From contig CAMRHE010000648.1 of NCBI GenBank assembly GCA_947044405.1, positions 186,001 through 250,000 on the forward strand: DNA of 64,000 nucleotides. The letters run 5' to 3'. The translations under genes were made by a program, and so were the position numbers. The first letter of the stretch is position 1; each line of letters begins with the position of its first letter. Source of the stretch: Leptodactylus fallax. Its lineage: Eukaryota > Chordata > Amphibia > Anura > Leptodactylidae. Positions 52,601 through 64,000 of the stretch are shown here, one piece after another. The notes below the pieces were generated by a model. The model was not told the DNA's origin and ran no database searches. It saw nothing but the letters and a program-made list of their open reading frames with translations.

Positions 52601-55600
52601 GACTGCCTCTTTTTATTCTGCAGCCCCATTCTGACCGTCTCATTCACTCATCTCACTCACTTCGACTGACTCTGCTTATTTGCAGCCTCACTCTGACTGT
52701 CTCATTCACTCCATACACCCAACTCACTCACTCCGACTGCCACTGTTTATTTGCAGCCTCACTCTGACCATCTCATTCACTCCATACACCCATCTCACTT
52801 CGACTGCCGCTGCTTATTTGCACCCCACTCTAACCATCTCATTCACTCCATTCACCCATCTCACTCACTCTGGCCACCTCTGTTTATTCTGCTGTCCCAC
52901 TCTGACCGTCTCATTCACTCCATTCACTCATCTCACTCACTCCAACTGCCTCTGTTTATTCTGCAGCCCCATTCTGACCGTCTCATTCACTCATCTCACT
53001 CACTCCGACTGCCTCTGTTTATTCTGCAGCCCCTCTCTGACCGTCTCAATCAATCCTTTCTCCCATCTCACTCACTCTGGCCGTCTCTGTTTATTCTGCA
53101 GTTCCACTCTGACCATCTCATTCACTCCATTCACTCATCTCACTCACTCCGACTGCCTGTGCTTATTTGCAGCCCCACTCTGACCATCTCATTCACTCCA
53201 TTCACCCATCTCACTCACTCCGACTGCCTATGCTTATTTGCAGCCCCACTCTGACCATCTCATACACTCCATTCACCCATCTCACTCACTCTGGCCGCCT
53301 CTGTTTATCCTGCAGTCCCACTTTGACCATCCATTCACTCCATTCACTCATCTCACTCACTCCGACTGCCTCTGTTTACTCTGCAGCCCCATTCTGACCG
53401 TCTCATTCACTCATCTCACTCACTTCGACTGCCTCTGCTTATTTGCAGCCCCACTCTAACTGTCTCATTCACTCCATACACCCATCTCCCTCACTCCGAC
53501 TGCCGCTGCTTATTTGCAGCCCCACTCTGACTGTCTCATTCACTCCATTCACCCATCTCACTCACTCTGGCCGCCTCTGTTTATTCTGCAGTCCCACTCT
53601 GACCGTCTCATTCACAAAATTCACTCATCTCACTCACTCCGACTGCCTCTATTCTGCAGCCCCACTCTGACCGTCTCAATCAATCCATTCTCCCATCTCA
53701 CTCACTCTGGCCGCCTCTGTTTTTTCTGCAGTCCCACTCTGACCGTCTCAATCAATCCATTCTCCCATCTCACTCACTCTGGCCGCCTCTGTTTATTCTG
53801 TAGTCCCACTCTGACCGTCACATTCACTCCATTCACCCATCTCACTCACTCTGGCCGCCTCTGTTTATTCTGCAGTCCCAATCTGACCGTCTCATTCACA
53901 AAATTCACTCATGTCACTCACTCCGACTGTCTCTATTCTGCAGCCCCACTCTGACCGTCTTAATCAATCTATTCTCCCATCTCACTCACTCCGACTGCCT
54001 CTGTTTATTCTGCAGCCCCACTCTGACCGTCTCAATCAATCCATTCTCCCATCTCACTCACTCTGGCCGCCTCTGTTTATTCTGCAGCCCCTCTCTGACC
54101 GTCTCAATCAATCCATTCTCCCATCTCACTCACTCTGGCCGCCTCTGTTTATTCTGCAGTTCCACTCTGACCATCTCAATCACTCCATTCACTCATCTCA
54201 CTCACTCCGACTGCCTTTGCTTATTTGCAGCCCCACTCTGACTGTCTCTTTCACTCCATTCACCCATCTCACTCACTCTGGCCGCCTCTGTTTATTCTGC
54301 AGTCCCACTCTGACCGTCTCATTCACTCCATTCACTCATCTCACTCACTCTGGCCGCCTCTGTTTATTCTGCAGTTCCACTCTGACCATCCATTCACTCC
54401 ATTCACTCATCTCACTCACTCCGACTACCTCTGTTTATTCTGCAGCCCCATTCTGACCGTCTCATTCACTCATCTCACTCACTTCGACTGCCTCTGCTTA
54501 TTTGCAGCCCCACTCTGACTGTCTCATTCACTCCATACACCCATCTCACTTCGACTGCCGCTGCTTATTTGCACCCCACTCTGACCATCTCATTCACTCC
54601 ATTCACCCATCTCACTCACTCTGGCCGCCTCTGTTTATTCTGCTGTCCCACTCTGACCGTCTCATTCACTCCATTCACTCATCTCACTCACTCTGGCCGC
54701 CTCTGTTTATTCTGCAGTCCGACTCTGACCATCCTTTCACTCATCTCACTCACTCCAACTGCCTCTGTTTATTCTGCAGCCCCATTCTGACCGTCTCATT
54801 CACTCATCTCACTCACTCCGACTGCCTCTGTTTATTCTGCAGCCCCTCTCTGACCGTCTCAATCAATCCATTCTCCCATCTCACTCACTCTGGCCGTCTC
54901 TGTTTATTCTGCAGTTCCACTCTGACCATCTCATTCACTCCATTCACTCATCTCACTCACTCCGACTGCCTCTGCTAATTTGCAGCCCCAATCTGACCAT
55001 CTCATTCACTCCATTCACCCATCTCACTCACTCTGGCCGCCTCTGTTTATTCTGCAGTCCCACTCTGACCATATCATTCACTCCATTCACCCATCTCACT
55101 CACTCTGGTCGCCTCTGTTTATTCCACAGCATCACTCTGACCGTCTCATTCACTCCATTCACCCATCTCACTCACTCTGGCCGCCTCTGTTTATTCTGCA
55201 GCCCCACTCTGACCATATCATTCACTCCATTCACCCATCTCACTCACTCTGGCCGCCTCTGTTTATTCTGCAGTCCCACTCTGACCATATCATTCACTCC
55301 ATTCACCCATCTCACTCACTCTGGTCGCCTCTGTTTATTCCACAGCATCACTCTGACCGTCTCATTCACTCCATTCACCCATCTCACTCACTCCGACTGC
55401 TTCTGTTTATTCCACAGCATCACTCTGACCGTCTCATTCACTCCATTCACCCATCTCACTCACTCCGACTGCCTCTGTTTATTCCGCAGCCCCACTCTGA
55501 CCGTCTCATTCACTCCATTCACCCATCTCACTCACTCTGGCCGCCTCTGTTTATTCTGCAGTCAAACTCTGACCATATCATTCACTCCATTCACCCATCT

Positions 55601-55917
55601 CACTCACTCTGGCCGCCTCTGTTTATTCTGCAGTCCCACTCTGACCATCCATTCACTCCATTCACTCATCTCACTCACTCCGACTGCCTCTGTTTATTCT
55701 GCAGCCCCATTCTGACCATCTCATTCACTCATCTCACTCACTTCGACTTCCTCTGCTTATTTGCAGCCCCACTCTGACTGTCTCATTCACTCCATTCACC
55801 CATGTCACTCAATCCGACTGCCGCTGCTTATTTGCAGCCCCACTCTGACCATCGCATTCACTCCATTCACCCATCTCACTCACCCTGGCCGCCTCTGTTT
55901 ATTCTGCAGTCCCACTC
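46673..55917. repeat. Higher-order repeat, super-copy 2
   Basis: It follows super-copy 1 with offset 15,813-15,814, then 15,743 after loss of one 71-bp unit near 49261, then 15,600 after loss of two units between about 50663 and 50791. It gains two units at 55.0-55.2 kb (offset 15,744). Confidence 0.75.
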
Positions 55918-58900
55918 TGACCATCCATTCACTCCATTCACTCATCTCACTCTCTCCGACTGCCTCTGTTTATTCTGCAGCCCCATTCTGACCATCTCAT
56001 TCACTCATCTCACTCACTTCGACTGCCTGTGCTTATTTGCAGCCCCACTCTGACTGTCTCATTCACTCCATACACCCATCTCACTCACTTCGACTGCCAC
56101 TGCTTATTTGCAGTCCCACTCTGACCATCTCATTCACTCCATTCACCCATCTCACTCACTCTGGCCGCCTCTGTTTATTCTGCAGTCCCACTCTGACCGT
56201 CTCATTCACTCCATTCACTCATCTCACTCACTCCGACTGCCTCTGTTTATTCTACAGCCCCACTCTCACCGTCTCAATCAATCCATTCTCCCATCTCACT
56301 CACTCTGGCCACCTCTGTTTATTCTGTAGTCCCACTCTGACCGTCTCATTCACTCCATTCACCCATCTCACTCACTCCGACTGCCTATGCTTATTTGCAG
56401 CCCCACTCTTACCATCTCATTCACTCCATTCACCCATCTCACTCATTCTGGCCTCCTCTGTTTATTCTGCAGTCCCACTCTGACCATCCATTCACTCCAT
56501 TCACTCATCTCACTCACTCCGACTGCCTCTGTTTATTCTGCAGCCCCATTCTGACCGTCTCATTCACTCATCTCACTCACTTCGACTGCCTCTGCTTATT
56601 TGCAGCCCCACTCTGACTGTCTCATTCACTCCATACACCCATCTCACTCACTCCGACTGCCGCTGCTTATTTGCAGCCCCAATCTGACCATCTCATTCAC
56701 TCCATTCACCCATCTCACTCACTCTGGCCGCCTCTGTTTATTCTGCAGTCCCACTCTGACTGTCTCATTCACTCCATTCACTCATCTCACTCACTCTGGC
56801 CGCCTCTGTTTATTCTGCAGTACCACTCTGACCATCCATTCACTCCATTCACTCATCTCACTCACTCCGACTGCCTCTTTTTATTCTGCAGCCCCATTCT
56901 GACCGTCTCATTCACTCATCTCACTCACTTCGACTGACTCTGCTTATTTGCAGCCTCACTCTGACTGTCTCATTCACTCCATACACCCAACTCACTCACT
57001 CCGACTGCCACTGTTTATTTGCAGCCTCACTCTGACCATCTCATTCACTCCATACACCCATCTCACTTCGACTGCCGCTGCTTATTTGCACCCCACTCTA
57101 ACCATCTCATTCACTCCATTCACCCATCTCACTCACTCTGGCCACCTCTGTTTATTCTGCTGTCCCACTCTGACCGTCTCATTCACTCCATTCACTCATC
57201 TCACTCACTCCAACTGCCTCTGTTTATTCTGCAGCCCCATTCTGACCGTCTCATTCACTCATCTCACTCACTCCGACTGCCTCTGTTTATTCTGCAGCCC
57301 CTCTCTGACCGTCTCAATCAATCCTTTCTCCCATCTCACTCACTCTGGCCGTCTCTGTTTATTCTGCAGTTCCACTCTGACCATCTCATTCACTCCATTC
57401 ACTCATCTCACTCACTCCGACTGCCTGTGCTTATTTGCAGCCCCACTCTGACCATCTCATTCACTCCATTCACCCATCTCACTCACTCCGACTGCCTATG
57501 CTTATTTGCAGCCCCACTCTGACCATCTCATACACTCCATTCACCCATCTCACTCACTCTGGCCGCCTCTGTTTATCCTGCAGTCCCACTTTGACCATCC
57601 ATTCACTCCATTCACTCATCTCACTCACTCCGACTGCCTCTGTTTACTCTGCAGCCCCATTCTGACCGTCTCATTCACTCATCTCACTCACTTCGACTGC
57701 CTCTGCTTATTTGCAGCCCCACTCTAACTGTCTCATTCACTCCATACACCCATCTCCCTCACTCCGACTGCCGCTGCTTATTTGCAGCCCCACTCTGACT
57801 GTCTCATTCACTCCATTCACCCATCTCACTCACTCTGGCCGCCTCTGTTTATTCTGCAGTCCCACTCTGACCGTCTCATTCACAAAATTCACTCATCTCA
57901 CTCACTCCGACTGCCTCTATTCTGCAGCCCCACTCTGACCGTCTCAATCAATCCATTCTCCCATCTCACTCACTCTGGCCGCCTCTGTTTTTTCTGCAGT
58001 CCCACTCTGACCGTCTCAATCAATCCATTCTCCCATCTCACTCACTCTGGCCGCCTCTGTTTATTCTGTAGTCCCACTCTGACCGTCACATTCACTCCAT
58101 TCACCCATCTCACTCACTCTGGCCGCCTCTGTTTATTCTGCAGTCCCAATCTGACCGTCTCATTCACAAAATTCACTCATGTCACTCACTCCGACTGTCT
58201 CTATCCTGCAGCCCCACTCTGACCGTCTTAATCAATCTATTGTCCCATCTCACTCACTCCGACTGCCTCTGTTTATTCTGCAGCCCCACTCTGACCGTCT
58301 CAATCAATCCATTCTCCCATCTCACTCACTCTGGCCGCCTCTGTTTATTCTGCAGCCCCTCTCTGACCGTCTCAATCAATCCATTCTCCCATCTCACTCA
58401 CTCTGGCCGCCTCTGTTTATTCTGCAGTTCCACTCTGACCATCTCAATCACTCCATTCACTCATCTCACTCACTCCGACTGCCTTTGCTTATTTGCAGCC
58501 CCACTCTGACTGTCTCTTTCACTCCATTCACCCATCTCACTCACTCTGGCCGCCTCTTTTTATTCTGCAGTCCCACTCTGACCGTCTCATTCACTCCATT
58601 CACTCATCTCACTCACTCTGGCCGCCTCTGTTTATTCTGCAGTTCCACTCTGACCATCCATTCACTCCATTCACTCATCTCACTCACTCCGACTACCTCT
58701 GTTTATTCTGCAGCCCCATTCTGACCGTCTCATTCACTCATCTCACTCACTTCGACTGCCTCTGCTTATTTGCAGCCCCACTCTGACTGTCTCATTCACT
58801 CCATACACCCATCTCACTTCGACTGCCGCTGCTTATTTGCACCCCACTCTGACCATCTCATTCACTCCATTCACCCATCTCACTCACTCTGGCCGCCTCT

Positions 58901-59050
58901 GTTTATTCTGCTGTCCCACTCTGACCGTCTCATTCACTCCATTCACTCATCTCACTCACTCTGGCCGTCTCTGTTTATTCTGCAGTTCCACTCTGACCAT
59001 CTCATTCACTCCATTCACTCATCTCACTCACTCCGACTGCCTCTGCTAAT
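55918..59050. repeat. Local duplicate of 51.65-54.8 kb
   Basis: Markers at 51769, 52680, 53911 and 54502 recur at 56037, 56948, 58179 and 58770, all offset by 4,268 bp. Confidence 0.8.
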
Positions 59051-59599
59051 TTGCAGCCCCAATCTGACCATCTCATTCACTCCATTCACCCATCTCACTC
59101 ACTCTGGCCGCCTCTGTTTATTCTGCAGTCCCACTATGACCATATCATTCACTCCATTCACCCATCTCACTCACTCTGGTCGCCTCTGTTTATTCCACAG
59201 CATCACTCTGACCGTCTCATTCACTCCATTCACCCATCTCACTCACTCTGGCCGCCTCTGTTTATTCTGCAGCCCCACTCTGACCATATCATTCACTCCA
59301 TTCACCCATCTCACTCACTCTGGCCGCCTCTGTTTATTCTGCAGTCCCACTCTGACCATATCATTCACTCCATTCACCCATCTCACTCACTCTGGTCGCC
59401 TCTGTTTATTCCACAGCATCACTCTGACCGTCTCATTCACTCCATTCACCCATCTCACTCACTCCGACTGCTTCTGTTTATTCCACAGCATCACTCTGAC
59501 CGTCTCATTCACTCCATTCACCCATCTCACTCACTCCGACTGCCTCTGTTTATTCCGCAGCCCCACTCTGACCGTCTCATTCACTCCATTCACCCATCT

Positions 59600-62500
59600 C
59601 ACTCACTCTGGCCGCCTCTGTTTATTCTGCAGTCAAACTCTGACCATATCATTCACTCCATTCACCCATCTCACTCACTCTGGCCGCCTCTGTTTATTCT
59701 GCAGTCCCACTCTGACCATCCATTCACTCCATTCACTCATCTCACTCACTCCGACTGCCTCTGTTTATTCTGCAGCCCCATTCTGACCATCTCATTCACT
59801 CATCTCACTCACTTCGACTTCCTCTGCTTATTTGCAGCCCCACTCTGACTGTCTCATTCACTCCATTCACCCATGTCACTCAATCCGACTGCCGCTGCTT
59901 ATTTGCAGCCCCACTCTGACCATCGCATTCACTCCATTCACCCATCTCACTCACCCTGGCCGCCTCTGTTTATTCTGCAGTCCCACTCTGACCGTCTCAT
60001 TCACTCCATTCACCATCTCACTAACTCTGGCCGCCTTTGTTTATTCTGCAGTCCCATTCTCACCGTCTCATTCACTCATCTCTCTCACTTCGACTGCCTC
60101 TGCTTATTTGCAGCCCCACTCTGACTGTCTCATTCACTCCATACACCCATCTCACTCACTCCGACTGCAGCTGCTTATTTGCAGCCCAACTCTGACCATC
60201 CATTCACTCCATTCACTCATCTCACTAACTCCGACTGCCTCTGTTTATTCTGCAGCCCTATTCTGACCGTCTCATTCACTCATCCCTCTCACTTCGACTG
60301 CCTCTGCTTATTTGCAGCCCCACTCTGACTGTCTCATTCACTCCATACACCCATCTCACTCACTTCGACTGCCGCTGCTTATTTGCAGCCCCACTCTGAC
60401 CATTTCATTCACTCCATTCACCCATCTCACTCACTCTGGCCGCCTCTGTTTATTCTGCAGCCCCACTCTGACCGTCTCAATCAATCCATTCTCCCATCTC
60501 ACTCACTCTGGCCTCCTCTGTTTATTCTGTACTCCCACTCTGACCGTCTCATTCACTCCATTCACTCATCTCACTCACTCCGACTGCCTCTGCTTATTTG
60601 CAGCCCCACTCTGACCGTCTCATTCACTCCATTCACCCATCTCACTCACTCTGGCCGCCTCTGTTTATTCTGCAGTCCCACTCTGACCATCCGTTCACTC
60701 CATTCACTCATCTCACTCACTCCGACTGCCTTTGTTTATTCTGCAGCCCCATTCTGACCGTCTCATTCACTCATCTCACTCACTTCGACTGCCTCTGCTT
60801 ATTTGCAGCCCCACTCTGACTGTCTCATTCACTCCATACACCCATCTCACTCACTTCGACTGACTCTGCTTATTTGCAGCCCCACTCTGACTGTCTCATT
60901 CACTCCATACACCCATCTCACTCACTCTGGCCGCCTCTGTTTAGTCTGCAGCCCCATTCTGACCGTCTCATTCACTCATCTCACTCACTCCGACTGCCGC
61001 TGCTTATTTGCAGCCCCACTCTGACTGTCTCATTCACTCCATTCACCCATCTCACTCACTCTGGCCGCCTCTGTTTATTCTGCAGTCCCACTCTGACCGT
61101 CTCATTCACAAAATTCACTCATCTCACTCACTCCGACTGCCTCTATTCTGCAGCCCCACTCTGACCGTCTCAATCAATCCATTCTCCAATCTCACTCACT
61201 CTGGCCGCCTCTGTTATTTCTGCAGTCCCACTCTGACCGTCTCAATCAATCCATTCTCCCATCTCACTCACTCTGGCCGCCTCTGTTTATTCTGTAGTCC
61301 CACTCTGACCATCTCATTCACTCCATTCACCCATCTCACTCACTCTGGCCGTCTCTGTTTATTCTGCAGTCCCACTCTGACCGTCTCATTCACAAAATTC
61401 ACTCATGTCACTAACTCCGACTGTCTCTATTCTGCAGCCCCACTCTGACCGTCTCAATCAATCCATTCTCCCATCTCACTCACTCTGGCCGCCTCTGTTT
61501 ATTCTGCAGTTCCACTCTGACCATCTCATTCACTCCATTAACTCATCTCACTCACTCCGACTGCCTTTGCTTATTTGCAGCCCCACTCTGACCGTCTCTT
61601 TCACTCCATTCTCCCATCTCACTCACTCCGACTGCCTATGCTTATTTGCAGCCCCACTATGACCATCTCATTGACTCCAATTCACCCATCTCACTCACTC
61701 TGGCCGCCTCTGTTTATTCTGCAGTCCCACTCTGACCGTCTCATTCACTCCATTCACTCATCTCACTCACTCTGGCCGCCTCTGTTTATTCTGCAGTCCC
61801 ACTCTGACCATCCATTCACTCCATTCACTCATCTCACTCTCTCCGACTGCCTCTGTTTATTCTGCAGCCCCATTCTGACCGTCTCATTCACTCATCTCAC
61901 TCACTTCGACTGCCTGTGCTTATTTGCAGCCCCACTCTGACTGTCTCATTCACTCCATACACCCATCTCACTCACTTCGACTGCCACTGCTCATTTGCAG
62001 TCCCACTCTGACCATCTCATTCACTCCATTCACCCATCTCTCTCACTCTGGCCGCCTCTGTTTATTCTGCAGTCCCACTCTGACCGTCTCATTCACTCCA
62101 TTCACTCATCTCACTCACTCCGATTGCCTCTGTTTATTCTGCAGCCCCACTCTCACCGTCTCAATCAATCCATTTTCCCATCTCACTCACTCTGGCCACC
62201 TCTGTTTATTCTGTAGTCCCACTCTGACCGTCTCATTCACTCCATTCACCCATCTCACTCACTCCGACTGCCTATGCTTATTTGCAGCCCCACTCTTACC
62301 ATCTCATTCACTCCATTCACCCATCTCACTCATTCTGGCCTCCTCTGTTTATTCTGCAGTCCCACTCTGACCATCCATTCACTCCATTCACTCATCTCAC
62401 TCACTCCGACTGCCTCTGTTTATTCTGCAGCCCCATTCTGACCGTCTCCATTCACTCATCTCACTCACTTCGACTGCCTCTGCTTATTTGCAGCCCCACT

Positions 62501-63920
62501 CTGACTGTCTCATTCACTCCATACACCCATCTCACTCACTCCGACTGCTGCTGCTTATTTGCAGCCCCAATCTGACCATCTCATTCACTCCATTCACCCA
62601 TCTCACTCACTCTGGCCGCCTCTGTTTATTCTGCAGTCCCACTCTGACTGTCTCATTCACTCCATTCACTCATCTCACTCACTCTGGCCGCCTCTGTTTA
62701 TTCTGCAGTCCCACTTTGACCATCCATTCACTCCATTCACTCATCTCACTCACTCCGACTGCCTATTTTTATTCTGCAGCCCCATTCTGACCGTCTCATT
62801 CACTCATCTCACTCACTTCGACTGACTCTGCTTATTTGCAGCCTCACTCTGACTGTCTCATTCACTCCATACACCCAACTCACTCACTCCGACTGCCACT
62901 GTTTATTTGCAGCCTCACTCTGACCATCTCATTCACTCCATACACCCATCTCACTTCCGACTGCCGCTGCTTATTTGCACCCCACTCTAACCATCTCATT
63001 CACTCCATTCACCCATCTCACTCACTCTGGCCACCTCTGTTTATTCTGCTGTCCCACTCTGACCGTCTCATTCACTCCATTCACTCATCTCACTCACTCC
63101 AACTGCCTCTGTTTATTCTGCAGCCCCATTCTGACCGTCTCATTCACTCATCTCACTCACTCCGACTGCCTCTGTTTATTCTGCTGCCCCTCTCTGACCG
63201 TCTCAATCAATCCTTTCTCCCATCTCACTCACTCTGGCCGTCTCTGTTTATTCTGCAGTTCCACTCTGACCATCTCATTCACTCCATTCACTCATCTCAC
63301 TCACTCCGATTGCCTGTGCTTATTTGCAGCCCCACTCTGACCATCTCATTCACTCCATTCACCCATCTCACTCACTCCGACTGCCTATGCTTATTTGCAG
63401 CCCCACTCTGACCATCTCATACACTCCATTCACCCATCTCACTCACTCTGGCCGCCTCTGTTTATCCTGCAGTCCCACTTTGACCATCCATTCACTCCAT
63501 TCACTCATCTCACTCACTCCGACTGCCTCTGTTTACTCTGCAGCCCCATTCTGACCGTCTCATTCACTCATCTCACTCACTTCGACTGCCTCTGCTTATT
63601 TGCAGCCCCACTCTAACTGTCTCATTCACTCCATACACCCATCTCCCTCACTCCGACTGCCGCTGATTATTTGCAGCCCCACTCTGACTGTCTCATTCAC
63701 TCCATTCACCCATCTCACTCACTCTGGCCGCCTCTGTTTATTCTGCAGTCCCACTCTGACCGTCTCATTCACAAAATTCACTCATCTCACTCACTCCGAC
63801 TGCCTCTATTCTGCAGCCCCACTCTGACCGTCTCAATCAATCCATTCTCCCATCTCATTCACTCTGGCCGCCTCTGTTTTTTCTGCAGTCCCACTCTGAC
63901 CGTCTCAATCAATCCATTCT
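59600..63920. repeat. Copy of 39.8-44.1 kb
   Basis: Markers at 40017, 40988, 41760 and 42467 recur at offset 19,815. The offset becomes 19,816 at 62488 and 19,817 at 63324 because of two single-base insertions (gaccgtctccattc and cacttccgactgcc). Near 63920 the copy jumps to sequence like that at 44390. Confidence 0.8.
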
Positions 63921-64000
63921 CCCATCTCACTCATTCTGGCCGCCTCTGTTTATTCTGCAGCCCCTCTCTGACCGTCTCAATCAATCCATTCTCCCATCTC

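Larger units (their letters stand above)
30133..64000. repeat. 34-kb satellite array, 72/71/62-bp monomers
   Basis: The basic unit begins ccactctgaccgtctcattc, continues actccattcacccatctcac, then tcactccgactgcctctg and tttattctgcagc. Length is 72 bp with tttattctgcag, 71 bp with cttatttgcag, and about 62 bp where one ctccattca-like block is missing. The plus-strand 72-mer has 31 C and 7 G. The array runs past the window end. Stop-free frames arise because 72 is divisible by three. Most begin at TTG, not ATG, and break at 71-bp units, so no gene is called. Confidence 0.95.

Noticed and set aside
54980..55777. 265-codon open frame in the satellite (also at 59051-59848)
   Set aside because: Same cause as above: 24-residue periodic translation of a satellite, with no signal, domain or promoter.
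30133..64000. CRISPR-like array
   Set aside because: Units are contiguous, with no unique spacers and no cas genes, and the surroundings are vertebrate transposons.

Overview
This window reads as vertebrate nuclear DNA, most likely a frog (probably a neobatrachian). The reasons are many Tc1/mariner copies with long inverted repeats, several non-autonomous hAT elements with exact 8-bp target duplications, TTAA-bounded fold-back elements, a CR1/Rex1-type LINE, an L1 fragment and several interspersed repeats I associate with frog genomes. The species call is inference. No host gene can be named. Only two short open segments (2-175 plus, 23551-23805 minus) could be host exons, and both are weak.

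Layout. 1-175: possible terminal exon. 205-1920: purine-rich minisatellite with 51/54/67-bp units, split by a strong hairpin (1724-1813). 1922-7690: two decayed Tc1-like elements (families A and B), a hAT-type MITE (5020-5177), an L1 ORF2 relic and two abutting TTAA elements. 7693-7950: CR1/Rex1-type LINE fragment. 8134-12505: Tc1-like family C copy split by a 2.7-kb hAT-like insertion that carries its own 30-32-bp minisatellite. 12508-17400: mostly repeat debris. 17630-19265: a second family C copy with an unbroken 344-residue transposase, inserted into an older repeat. 20178-24910: two hAT-type elements and frog-type repeat relics.

25012-29605 is one minus-strand LINE copy whose reverse-transcriptase region has given rise to two tandem arrays. 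A 41-bp repeat (7 copies) is an expansion of the [13 protein letters not shown] block. A 27-bp array of about 3.4 kb (roughly 125 copies) is an expansion of the nine codons just before RT motif A (DRGEAVDIV, then FLDFAKAF). The 27-bp array has its own 485-bp higher-order repeat. This is the most striking observation in the window.

29606-30132 is the end of a fourth Tc1-like element (family D), inserted into the LINE and cut off by a satellite array that runs from about 30133 to the window end (about 34 kb). Its monomers are 72, 71 or about 62 bp, C-rich and G-poor on the plus strand, usually with a CTGCAG site, and arranged in nested multi-kilobase higher-order repeats. Open frames inside the arrays follow from unit lengths divisible by three and are not genes. 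The only likely functional protein is the family C transposase at 18012-19046, which has one suspicious glycine replacement.
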